From NCBI GenBank assembly GCA_963843565.1, contig CAWJKY010000003.1:496001-560000 (forward strand): DNA of 64,000 nt. Direction: 5' to 3'. Below the pieces are notes generated by a model. That model was given only the letters and a program-made list of their open reading frames with translations. It was not told where the DNA came from and ran no database searches. The position numbers were made by a program, and so were the translations under genes. This document shows, in pieces, positions 25,653 through 32,335 of this stretch (its first letter is position 1; each line of letters starts with the position of its first letter). Origin of the DNA: DASZQY01 sp963843565 (GTDB lineage: Bacteria > Pseudomonadota > Alphaproteobacteria > Rhizobiales > Kaistiaceae).

Positions 25653-26522
25653 ATGTCGAAGCCCATGACGGTTCAGCAGTTTTTCGCCGAGTTCCCGGAC
25701 GATGACGCCTGCTTGGCGCACCTGTTCAAGGTCCGCTACGGCGATGAACCCGTTTGCCCAAAGTGCGGCCAGATTGGCACTTTCCACCGCCTGCGGAAGA
25801 TGCCCGCCTACACCTGCAATTGCGGGCACCACATTCACCCAATGGTCGGCACGCCCTTCCACCGGTCCCGTACGCCGCTCCAGAAGTGGTTTTTCGCCAT
25901 GTACCTGTTCACCACCACCCGCAACGGCGTGGCGGCCAAGGAAATCCAGCGACAGATGGGCGTCACCTACAAGACCGCGTGGCGGATGGCTGGCTTGATC
26001 CGCGACTACATGGGCTGGGTTGACGGCGACGCACCGCTCGGTGGTCCCGGTGGCGGCGTCGTGGAAGCCGATGAGGTCCAGATCGGCGGCTACGCCCCTC
26101 GCGGCGTCGACAACAAAACCCTCGTCATGGGCGTCGTGGAGCGGCAGGGTGAAATCCTCACTCGCGTCGTCCCTCGCCGCGACGAAGCCGCGCTGGTCGC
26201 TGGCGTTATCGTCCCGAACGTCCGTCCCGGTTCGCGTATCGCGACCGACAAGGCTTACGCCTTCCGCGATCTGCCCAAATACGGATACGAGCATGGTTCG
26301 GTCGATCACAACGCAGGCGAATACGTCCATGGCTGGGCGCACACGAACACGCTGGACGGCTTCTGGTCGTGGTTCCAGCGCGCCATCGTCAGCACCCACG
26401 TTCATGTTTCGCCCAAGTACCTGCAACGCTACCTCGGAGAGTTTGAGTTTCGGTACAATCTCAGGAAGCAGCCTTCTTTGCTCTTCCCGCTGCTCATGGA
26501 GTCGTTTGCGCGTGCCCAATGA
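25653..26522 (+). CDS. IS1595-family (ISXO2-like) transposase
   Basis: The 289-residue protein has an N-terminal zinc ribbon (CPKC at 35-38, CNC at 55-57), a helix-turn-helix-like region (AAKEIQRQMGVTYKTAWRM, about 94-112), and the DDE domain. The first acidic residue is in VVEADEVQIGG (D140), the second in IATDKAYAF (D199), and the third region reads HTNTLDGFWSWFQR (230-243). In this family the third catalytic position is Asn, Glu or His. Here Asn232 is present and the usual Glu of the N-T-x-E-G-F-W string is Asp235. It ends with the conserved KYLQRYLGEFEFRYNLR. It moves the element by cut-and-paste or copy events. Confidence 0.93.
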   Translation: MSKPMTVQQFFAEFPDDDACLAHLFKVRYGDEPVCPKCGQIGTFHRLRKMPAYTCNCGHHIHPMVGTPFHRSRTPLQKWFFAMYLFTTTRNGVAAKEIQRQMGVTYKTAWRMAGLIRDYMGWVDGDAPLGGPGGGVVEADEVQIGGYAPRGVDNKTLVMGVVERQGEILTRVVPRRDEAALVAGVIVPNVRPGSRIATDKAYAFRDLPKYGYEHGSVDHNAGEYVHGWAHTNTLDGFWSWFQRAIVSTHVHVSPKYLQRYLGEFEFRYNLRKQPSLLFPLLMESFARAQ

Positions 26523-26775
26523 TTGCACCGTCTAGCTTGATGGTGATTTCGATAGGTGCTTGCGCTGGCGCTGGAATGATGTGGGATATCTGAAGAACGC
26601 CAAGCAGGAACGTGAGCACGGTCGCGGCAGCAGCAGAGATAACCGCAATGTTCACGGCTCTCGGGAGTGACAGCCGCACTTCGGTCAAGACACGCTCCCC
26701 TTGCCAGTAGAGACGCCCGTCATCATCGACCTCGAAGTTGTCCATCTTTTCGAGGCTTATTGTCTTTCTTGGCAT
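26494..26775 (-). CDS. IS1595 passenger 4: small single-helix membrane protein
   Basis: The 93-residue product begins MPRKTISLEKMDNFEVDDDG, with RLYWQGERVLTEVRLSLPRAV leading into one transmembrane helix at about residues 42-63 (NIAVISAAAATVLTFLLGVL). A short C-terminal domain follows. The DGRLYWQGE/RLSLP pattern before a helix looks like a recurring family, but I cannot name it. Its start lies 53 bases inside the upstream MSRGK-type gene, so the two are translationally linked. Its end overlaps the transposase 3' end by 29 bases. Part of a leftward four-gene cassette. Function unknown. Confidence 0.7.
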   Translation of the reverse strand: MPRKTISLEKMDNFEVDDDGRLYWQGERVLTEVRLSLPRAVNIAVISAAAATVLTFLLGVLQISHIIPAPAQAPIEITIKLDGAIIGHAQTTP

Positions 26776-26935
26776 TGTCGCCCTCCATCGTTGGAGGGAG
26801 CTTACCATTCGACATAGCCTTCAGCAGAGCGTCGAACCGCTCTCGGTCGCCGACTGACGGATGCTCTTTGGCGTAGCGGTCCAGTTGGCCGGTGCGCCGG
26901 GCTTCCTCAAGACTTAGAAATTTCCCGCGTGACAT
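26723..26935 (-). CDS. IS1595 passenger 3: small MSRGK-type protein
   Basis: The 70-residue hydrophilic protein starts MSRGKFLSLEEARRTGQLDR, with AKEHPSVGDRERFDALLKAM following, then a basic tail. It is clearly related over about 45 residues to the 48-residue gene at 57847-57993, which lies beside an unrelated IS256 element. No catalytic motif, signal or membrane helix is seen. Charge and length suggest a nucleic-acid or protein-binding accessory factor, but that is a guess. It begins seven bases after the stop of the preceding membrane/coiled-coil gene. Confidence 0.75.
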   Translation of the reverse strand: MSRGKFLSLEEARRTGQLDRYAKEHPSVGDRERFDALLKAMSNGKLPPTMEGDNAKKDNKPRKDGQLRGR

Positions 26936-26942
26936 GTATCGG

Positions 26943-27410
26943 CTACCTTGTGTCTGGTTCGCTAATCATCGGATGCCTCAGCCGCGAGACTTGGTTTTCC
27001 AGGTCGGCAATTCGCTGCTTGTCTGAGTCGTGCAGTCGCTGAAGATCATCAAGCCTATCCTTGACAATCTCGTACTGTCCGGCGGTCAAGCCGACCAGCG
27101 CGTCCTTGTTCTCTAGCGAAAATGAATAGAGATAATTTACGAACCACCAGACGGCTATCAGGATGAATACCGCGGCTAGTCCGAGAGCGGAAAAGAAACT
27201 CCAAGGAACTTTTCTGATCATCGGCCACTCGCCGACGAAGTGCCGCACGACCGGCGCTTGAAAGATTCCGGAATCTTGAGGCAGACCGCCGAAGGCGGCT
27301 GGAGGTTGCGTCGGAGAGGCAATCCCCTTTCCGGCAAGCCCGCCAGCAGCGTCTGCCTGACTGGTGCCAGCTCCGCTGGAGCCCTCGGCCTGACTAGGTG
27401 GTTCGCCCAC
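26943..27410 (-). CDS. IS1595 passenger 2: membrane-anchored coiled-coil protein
   Basis: The 155-residue product starts at a GTG preceded by a good GGAGGG ribosome site. Residues 1-65 are a low-complexity Gly/Ala/Pro/Ser-rich region. One transmembrane helix follows at about 71-93 (FFSALGLAAVFILIAVWWFV). The cytoplasmic or periplasmic tail has a heptad-like coiled coil (IVKDRLDDLQRLHDSDKQRI, then ADLENQVSRL). Its 5' end overlaps the previous passenger by 17 bases. I know no named family. The architecture resembles small spanin- or DUF-type anchors carried by mobile elements. Confidence 0.65.
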   Translation of the reverse strand: MGEPPSQAEGSSGAGTSQADAAGGLAGKGIASPTQPPAAFGGLPQDSGIFQAPVVRHFVGEWPMIRKVPWSFFSALGLAAVFILIAVWWFVNYLYSFSLENKDALVGLTAGQYEIVKDRLDDLQRLHDSDKQRIADLENQVSRLRHPMISEPDTR

Positions 27411-27663
27411 CAGACCCTCCTTGTGGAGCGACGGCCCGAGATGCCCTGTCGGCTTCTATCCACGCCACAATTTGGCGAGCTATGACCTCCAAATCGGCGG
27501 TGGGAATTGTGTAGGCATGATGCCAATTCGTAGCGGTCGGATCGGTGAACACCTCTCCGAGCACTACTCGCGTATAGAATTGACCGACATGAACCCACGC
27601 CTTGTTGGCAAACAGAGCGGGAAGATCGCCCCCACTCTGCTTCAGAACAGCATCGTCCACCAT
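27394..27663 (-). CDS. IS1595 passenger 1: small soluble protein
   Basis: The 89-residue product starts MVDDAVLKQSGGDLPALFAN at an ATG with a GGAGG ribosome site nine bases upstream. It contains HVGQFYTRVVLGEVFTDP and HHAYTIPTADLEVIARQIVAW. An in-frame upstream start would add ten residues but lacks a ribosome site. It is the first gene of the leftward passenger cassette and begins 56 bases inside the right inverted repeat, so any promoter must lie in 27664-27741. No family recognised. Confidence 0.65.
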   Translation of the reverse strand: MVDDAVLKQSGGDLPALFANKAWVHVGQFYTRVVLGEVFTDPTATNWHHAYTIPTADLEVIARQIVAWIEADRASRAVAPQGGSGGRTT

Positions 27664-27718
27664 GTAACCTCCGACTCGCGCTAGTTGCAGCAAGCCCGAA
27701 GCCTACCCCACGTTGGCC

Positions 27719-27741
27719 CATACGCCAAGGGGATACATGCC
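27719..27741 (-). repeat. Right terminal inverted repeat of the IS1595 element
   Basis: Reverse complement of the left end with two transitions; ends in GGATACATGCC on the plus strand, directly followed by the target duplication. Confidence 0.92.
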
Positions 27742-27749
27742 TTCGTTTG
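27742..27749. repeat. Right 8-bp target site duplication of the IS1595 element
   Basis: TTCGTTTG, identical to 25584-25591. Its last three bases TTG supply the first half of the -35 hexamer of the promoter that follows. Confidence 0.93.
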
Positions 27750-27775
27750 ACGCGAGAACAAAACAAGAACATACT
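27747..27775 (+). promoter_or_regulatory. Sigma-70-type promoter upstream of the 32-residue peptide and dnaE
   Basis: TTGACG (27747-27752) is a five-of-six -35 hexamer. A 17-base spacer leads to CATACT (27770-27775), a four-of-six -10 hexamer. The spacer contains the LexA box, so repressor binding would block polymerase. The -35 hexamer spans the edge of the IS1595 target duplication: the TTG comes from the duplicated bases and the rest from the original flank. Confidence 0.7.
27756..27770 (+). promoter_or_regulatory. LexA (SOS) box, GAAC-N7-GAAC
   Basis: GAAC (27756-27759) is repeated at 27767-27770 with seven bases between (AAAACAA). This is a perfect match to the alphaproteobacterial SOS box, a direct repeat GAAC-N7-GAAC / GTTC-N7-GTTC. 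It lies inside the -35/-10 spacer. The lexA gene of this genome (54863-55573) has the same kind of box, which supports a working regulon. Confidence 0.82.
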
Positions 27776-27801
27776 CCCCCTCCAGTCAGAGGGAGCCAGT
27801 T

Positions 27802-27900
27802 ATGTCTGCGTATTTCCGTGATGCCGCCGCTCTGGTCGTCGTGGTCTCGTTCGTGGCCACGGCAGGGGTCTGGACCCAGGTCCTGCACGCGTTGCTCTGA
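27802..27900 (+). CDS. 32-residue single-helix membrane peptide under an SOS box
   Basis: A short gene with ATG at 27802 and TGA at 27898-27900, preceded at the right distance by a GAGGGAG ribosome site. The product begins MSAYFRDAAALVVVVSF and continues through VATAGVWTQ to a short end, with one hydrophobic helix at about residues 8-27. It sits 31 bases after a perfect LexA box and a fitting promoter. Size, single helix and SOS control resemble the Caulobacter cell-division inhibitor SidA and the TisB-type peptides, though I see no clear sequence match to either. dnaE starts 36 bases downstream, so both may share a transcript. Likely role (inference): damage-induced inner-membrane peptide. 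Confidence 0.72.
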   Translation: MSAYFRDAAALVVVVSFVATAGVWTQVLHALL

Positions 27901-27936
27901 GGCTCGGGAGAAGGGCGGGGAAGGCTGCCCGCCGCA

Positions 27937-30900
27937 ATGGACACCGCCGAAGCCATCGCCGACACTGGATGCGATGAGGATCGCTTCATGAGTTGGGTCG
28001 CCGCCGGTGCCGGCTTTGTCCATCTCCACGTCCACTCTGCCTTTTCGCTGCTGGAAGGCGCGCTGCCGCTGAAGCGGCTCGTCGATCTGGCGGTGGCGGA
28101 CAAGATGCCGGCGCTCGGGATTTCCGATACGGGCAACCTGTTCGGGGCGCTCGAGTTTTCCGAAAAGATGGCCGAGAAGGGCATCCAGCCGATCGTCGGC
28201 TGCCAGGTGGCGGTCGATTTCGACGATGCCGAGGCGGAGGGCGGCCGCGGCGTGCCGCGCGAGCGCACGTTCAGCGACCTCGTGCTGATCGCGGCCAGCG
28301 AGGCCGGCTACTGGAACCTTGTCCGCCTGGTCTCCGATTCGTTCATGGGGACCGACCCTTCGGTGCGGGCCCACGCGACCATCGACGCCATAGCGAGTAG
28401 GGCCGATGGGCTGATCGCGCTCACCGGCGGTCCGGGCGGGCCGATCGACCGGGCGATCGTGGCGGGGCAGGAGGCGCTTGCCGCGGCGCGCCTCGACCGC
28501 CTCGCCGAAATCTTCGGCGACCGCCTCTATGTCGAACTCCAGCGCCACGGGACGCAGAGCGAGGCGGCGGTAGTGCCGCAGCTCGTCGCGCTCGCCTATC
28601 AGCGTCAACTGGCGCTGGTCGCGACCAACGAGCCGTTCTTTCCCGAGCGCGAGGACTACGAAGCGCACGACGCGCTGATCTGCATCGCCGCGGGCGCGGT
28701 GGTGTCGGATGGCAATCGCCGGCGGCTGACCGAGGAGCACTATTTCAAGAGCCGCGCCGAGATGGCGGCGTTGTTCGCCGACCTGCCGGAAGCCATTGAA
28801 AACACGGTCGAAATCGCCATGCGCTGCGCGTGGTGGCCGCAGACGCGCAAGCCCATCCTGCCGCGCTTCGCCGAAAGCGCCGCCGACGCTGAGACCGCTG
28901 CCCGGGACGAGGCGCTGATCCTGCGCGAGCAGGCCGCAGCCGGGCTTGCCAGGCGGCTCGCCGCCCACGGTCTGGCGCCGGGCCTCAGCGAGGAGGATTA
29001 TCGCAAACGTCTCGAGTACGAACTCGGCGTCATCGAGAAGATGCAGTATCAGGGCTACTTCCTGATCGTTGCCGATTTCATCCAGTGGGCGAAGGCGCAA
29101 GGAATCCCGGTCGGGCCCGGCCGCGGGTCGGGTGCCGCGTCGGTGGTGGCGTGGTCGCTGACCATCACCGACGTCGACCCGCTGCGCTTCAACCTGATCT
29201 TCGAGCGCTTCCTGAATCCCGATCGCGTGTCCATGCCGGATTTCGACGTGGACTTCTGCCAGAGCCGCCGCGACGAGGTGATCCACTACGTTCAGGAGAA
29301 GTACGGCGCCGATCGGGTCGCGCAGATCATCACCTTCGGGACGCTGCAGGCGCGCGCCGTGCTGCGCGACGTCGGTCGCGTCCTGCAGATGCCCTACGGG
29401 CAGGTCGACCGGCTCGCCAAGATGGTGCCGTCCAACCCGGCGAACCCGGTGACGCTGTCGAAGGCGATCGCCGACGAGCCCGCGCTCCAGTCGGTCCGCG
29501 ACGAGGACCCGCAGGTCCGCCGCCTGCTCGACATCGCCCAGCGCCTGGAGGGCCTCTACCGACACGCCTCCACCCACGCCGCCGGCGTCGTCATCGGCGA
29601 CCGGCCGCTCGACCAGCTCGTGCCGCTCTATCGCGACCCGCGCTCCGGCATGATCGTCACCCAGTTCAACATGAAGTGGGTCGAGCCGGCGGGCCTGGTG
29701 AAGTTCGACTTCCTCGGCCTCAAGACCCTGACCGTGCTCGACGAGGCGGTCCGCCTGGTCAGGCGGCGCGGCATCGAGGTCGACCTGTCGCGCATCCCGC
29801 TTGACGATGCGCGCAGCTACGAGCCGCTGGCGCGCGGCGATACGGTCGGCATATTCCAGGTTGAAAGCGCGGGCATGCGCCGCGCCGTCATCGACATGCG
29901 GCCGGACCGCTTCGAGGACCTGATCGCGCTGGTCGCGCTCTATCGCCCCGGCCCGATGGCCAATATCCCGACCTATTGCGTGCGCAAGCACGGACAGGAG
30001 GAGGTCGAATACCAGCACCCGCTGCTTGAGCCGATCCTCAAGGATACGTTCGGGATCATCACCTACCAGGAGCAGGTGCAGCAGATCGCCCGCGACATGG
30101 CCGGCTATACGCTTGCCGAGGCGGACCTTCTGCGCCGCGCCATGGGCAAGAAGATCAAGAAGGAGATGGATGCGCAGCGCGACCGGTTCCTCACCGGCGC
30201 CACCGATCGCGGCGTCCACCCGAGCACGGCCAGCGCCATCTTCGATGCCTGCGCCAAGTTCGCCGAATACGGATTCCCCAAAGGGCACGCCGCGCCGTAT
30301 GCGCTGATCACCTACCAGACCGCCTACATGAAGGCGAACTACCCGGTCGAGTTCATGGCCGCGTCGATGACGCTGGAGAACGGCAACACCGACAAGCTCG
30401 CCGAATTCCGCCGCGAGGCGATCCGCCTCGGCATTCCCGTCATATCGCCCTCGGTCAACAAATCCGGCGTCATCTTCGACGTTGCGTTCGACGCCGACGG
30501 CAACGGCCGCATCTTCTACGCGCTGGCCGCCATCAAGGGGGTGGGCGCGCAGGCGATCGAGCATCTGGTCGAGGTGCGCGGCGACAAGCCGTTCCGCGAT
30601 CTCGCCGACTTTGGCCGGCGCATCAACCCGAAAATCATCAACAAGCGGGCGCTGGAAAGCCTGATCGCCGCCGGGGCGCTCGACGAGCTGGAGCCGGATC
30701 GCGCCCGCCTGACGGCCGGCGTCGATCGCATCCTCGGCATGGCGGCGCGCGTTCAGGAAAGTGCCGCGGTCGGGCAGGAGGACATGTTCGGCGCCGTCGA
30801 GGATCGCCAGCCGTTGCTGCTGCCGGCGGTCGAGCCGTGGCTGGCGGCGGAGAAGCTCAAGCGCGAGCACGATGCGGTCGGCTTCTTCCTCTCAGCCCAC

Positions 30901-31458
30901 CCGCTCGATGAGTACGGCCCGGTGCTCCAGAAGATGCGCGTCCAGACCTGGGCGGAGTTCGCCGAGTCGGTGCGCAACGGTGCCACCGCCGGCCGCCTCG
31001 CCGCCACCGTGACCGCGCGGCAGGAGCGACGCATTCGCTCCGGCAACCGAATGGCGATCTTCCAGCTTTCCGATCCCACCGGCTCGTTCGAGGCGATCAT
31101 GTTCTCGGACGGGCTGTCCGAATACCGCGAGCTGCTCGAGCCCGGCCGCTCGGTGGTGGTGCTGGTGAGCGCGGAAGACCGCCCCGAAGGGGTGAGCGTG
31201 CGCATCCAGTCGGCGGAGTCGCTCGACAACGTCATGGCCGGCCTCAAGCAGATCCGGGTGTTCGTGCGCGACGAGGAGCCGTTGGCCAGCGTCGCCAAGC
31301 ACCTGACCGGCAAGGGCGACGGCGAGGCGAGCCTCGTGCTGCTTCTGGAGAAGGGCCGCGAGGTGGAAATGCGGCTTCCCGGCCGCTACCCGGTCAACCC
31401 GCGGATCGCCAGTGCGCTGAGGGCGGTCAAAGGTGTCGTGCAGGTTGAGCTAGTATGA
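27937..31458 (+). CDS. dnaE: DNA polymerase III subunit alpha (DnaE1)
   Basis: The 1173-residue replicative polymerase has an N-terminal PHP domain (HLHVHSAFS, residues 29-37), the catalytic aspartates in PDFDVDF (434-440), the fingers/palm segments GRGSGAASVVAW and HAAGVVIGD, the helix-hairpin-helix region near FGRRINPKIINKRALESLI, and a C-terminal OB fold (IFQLSDPTGSFEAIMFSD). The N-terminus and PHP metal residues mark it as DnaE1, not the damage-tolerant DnaE2. The ATG at 27937 has GGGGAAGG upstream; an ATG at 27988 would remove a poorly conserved 17-residue lead. Its promoter probably includes the SOS-controlled one upstream, unusual for a replicative polymerase. Confidence 0.95.
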   Translation: MDTAEAIADTGCDEDRFMSWVAAGAGFVHLHVHSAFSLLEGALPLKRLVDLAVADKMPALGISDTGNLFGALEFSEKMAEKGIQPIVGCQVAVDFDDAEAEGGRGVPRERTFSDLVLIAASEAGYWNLVRLVSDSFMGTDPSVRAHATIDAIASRADGLIALTGGPGGPIDRAIVAGQEALAAARLDRLAEIFGDRLYVELQRHGTQSEAAVVPQLVALAYQRQLALVATNEPFFPEREDYEAHDALICIAAGAVVSDGNRRRLTEEHYFKSRAEMAALFADLPEAIENTVEIAMRCAWWPQTRKPILPRFAESAADAETAARDEALILREQAAAGLARRLAAHGLAPGLSEEDYRKRLEYELGVIEKMQYQGYFLIVADFIQWAKAQGIPVGPGRGSGAASVVAWSLTITDVDPLRFNLIFERFLNPDRVSMPDFDVDFCQSRRDEVIHYVQEKYGADRVAQIITFGTLQARAVLRDVGRVLQMPYGQVDRLAKMVPSNPANPVTLSKAIADEPALQSVRDEDPQVRRLLDIAQRLEGLYRHASTHAAGVVIGDRPLDQLVPLYRDPRSGMIVTQFNMKWVEPAGLVKFDFLGLKTLTVLDEAVRLVRRRGIEVDLSRIPLDDARSYEPLARGDTVGIFQVESAGMRRAVIDMRPDRFEDLIALVALYRPGPMANIPTYCVRKHGQEEVEYQHPLLEPILKDTFGIITYQEQVQQIARDMAGYTLAEADLLRRAMGKKIKKEMDAQRDRFLTGATDRGVHPSTASAIFDACAKFAEYGFPKGHAAPYALITYQTAYMKANYPVEFMAASMTLENGNTDKLAEFRREAIRLGIPVISPSVNKSGVIFDVAFDADGNGRIFYALAAIKGVGAQAIEHLVEVRGDKPFRDLADFGRRINPKIINKRALESLIAAGALDELEPDRARLTAGVDRILGMAARVQESAAVGQEDMFGAVEDRQPLLLPAVEPWLAAEKLKREHDAVGFFLSAHPLDEYGPVLQKMRVQTWAEFAESVRNGATAGRLAATVTARQERRIRSGNRMAIFQLSDPTGSFEAIMFSDGLSEYRELLEPGRSVVVLVSAEDRPEGVSVRIQSAESLDNVMAGLKQIRVFVRDEEPLASVAKHLTGKGDGEASLVLLLEKGREVEMRLPGRYPVNPRIASALRAVKGVVQVELV

Positions 31459-31462
31459 GGCG

Positions 31463-32335
31463 ATGAGCCTCCGTGCCCTTGTTCTTGCCGCCAGCCTGCT
31501 CGCCGCCACCTCTGCCGCGGCCAGCTATCGGCTGGCCCCGTTCATGGACGATCTCTTCGCCTACCCGAAGATCCTCGACAGCCAGGACGACGGCGACTTT
31601 CTGGTCGTCCAGTACGACAAGGCCCGCGACCTTCACAAACGCGACCTGATCCCGGAGCAGAAGGTCCAGCCGCGGTATGTTTCCCCGCGCCTCCAGCACA
31701 ATCTGACCTACGGCAAGGATCTGAAATTCATCGGCGTCGGCGACTTCCGTGGCGGCGCCCGCGCCATCGTCATCTACATCCACGGCCAGGGCGGCAATCG
31801 CTTTCAGGGCGCCAACGACTGGACCTTCGGCGGCAACTTCAGCCGTATCATGAACCTGATGGACCGCAACAACGGGGCCTACATCTCGCCGGACTTCACC
31901 AATCTCGGCGCCAAGGGCACCGCGGACATCAAGAGCCTGGTTCTCGATCAGGCGGGCAAGTCGCCGCGGGCGGCGATCTTCGTGGCCTGCGGCTCGCAGG
32001 GTGGGTCGATCTGCTGGGACCTGATCGCCGACCCGGCGGTGGCGCGCCATCTGGCGGGGCTGCTGCTGCTGGGTTCGGGTCACGACGAGCAATTCCTGAA
32101 CTCGCCGCAGGTGAGCGGCAATGCGCGGCCGATCCCGATCTATATCGGTCACGGCACCTACGACCCGATCTTTCCGTGGCAGGATGAGCTGGCCTTCTAC
32201 AAGCGCGTCCGCGCCCGCCACCCGGGCTACCCGATCCGCTACGTCGCGTTCGACACCGGCGTCCACGGCACGCCGATCCGCATGACCGACTGGCGGCTGA
32301 TCCTCAACTGGATGCTGGAGAAGGACGGGCTGTAG
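31463..32335 (+). CDS. Secreted alpha/beta hydrolase
   Basis: The 290-residue protein has a signal peptide (cleavage near residue 20) and an alpha/beta-hydrolase fold. The oxyanion segment IHGQGG is at 106-111, the nucleophile serine in CGSQGGS (S178), the acid in HGTYDPIFPW (D234) and the histidine in GVHGTPI (H268). This fits periplasmic esterases or phospholipase/carboxylesterase-like enzymes, but the substrate cannot be told. It starts four bases after dnaE. Its 3' end overlaps the convergent minus-strand ATP-grasp gene by 32 bases. Confidence 0.82.
   Translation: MSLRALVLAASLLAATSAAASYRLAPFMDDLFAYPKILDSQDDGDFLVVQYDKARDLHKRDLIPEQKVQPRYVSPRLQHNLTYGKDLKFIGVGDFRGGARAIVIYIHGQGGNRFQGANDWTFGGNFSRIMNLMDRNNGAYISPDFTNLGAKGTADIKSLVLDQAGKSPRAAIFVACGSQGGSICWDLIADPAVARHLAGLLLLGSGHDEQFLNSPQVSGNARPIPIYIGHGTYDPIFPWQDELAFYKRVRARHPGYPIRYVAFDTGVHGTPIRMTDWRLILNWMLEKDGL

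Larger units (their letters stand above)
25592..27741 (+). mobile_element. Complete IS1595-family (ISXO2-like) element with four passenger genes
   Basis: The element is 2150 bp and is bounded by 23-bp terminal inverted repeats (25592-25614 and 27719-27741) that differ at two positions; both start GGCAT and share TATCCCCTTG. It is flanked by the 8-bp duplication TTCGTTTG. The transposase gene reads rightward. Four small genes of unknown function read leftward from the right end and fill the remaining 1.2 kb. IS1595-family elements are known to carry passenger genes, so this is a transposon-like member. Intact repeats and perfect target duplication indicate a recent insertion. Confidence 0.93.

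Noticed and set aside
27703..30870. A 1055-codon open frame on the minus strand across dnaE
   Set aside because: Antisense of a conserved polymerase gene with a biased Arg/Asp/Leu/Gln translation and no motif; it also runs into the IS1595 end.
27937..31458. Reading dnaE as the error-prone DnaE2 because of the SOS box upstream
   Set aside because: The PHP region (HLHVHSAFS), full C-terminal OB fold and length are those of DnaE1, and no imuA or imuB gene is adjacent.
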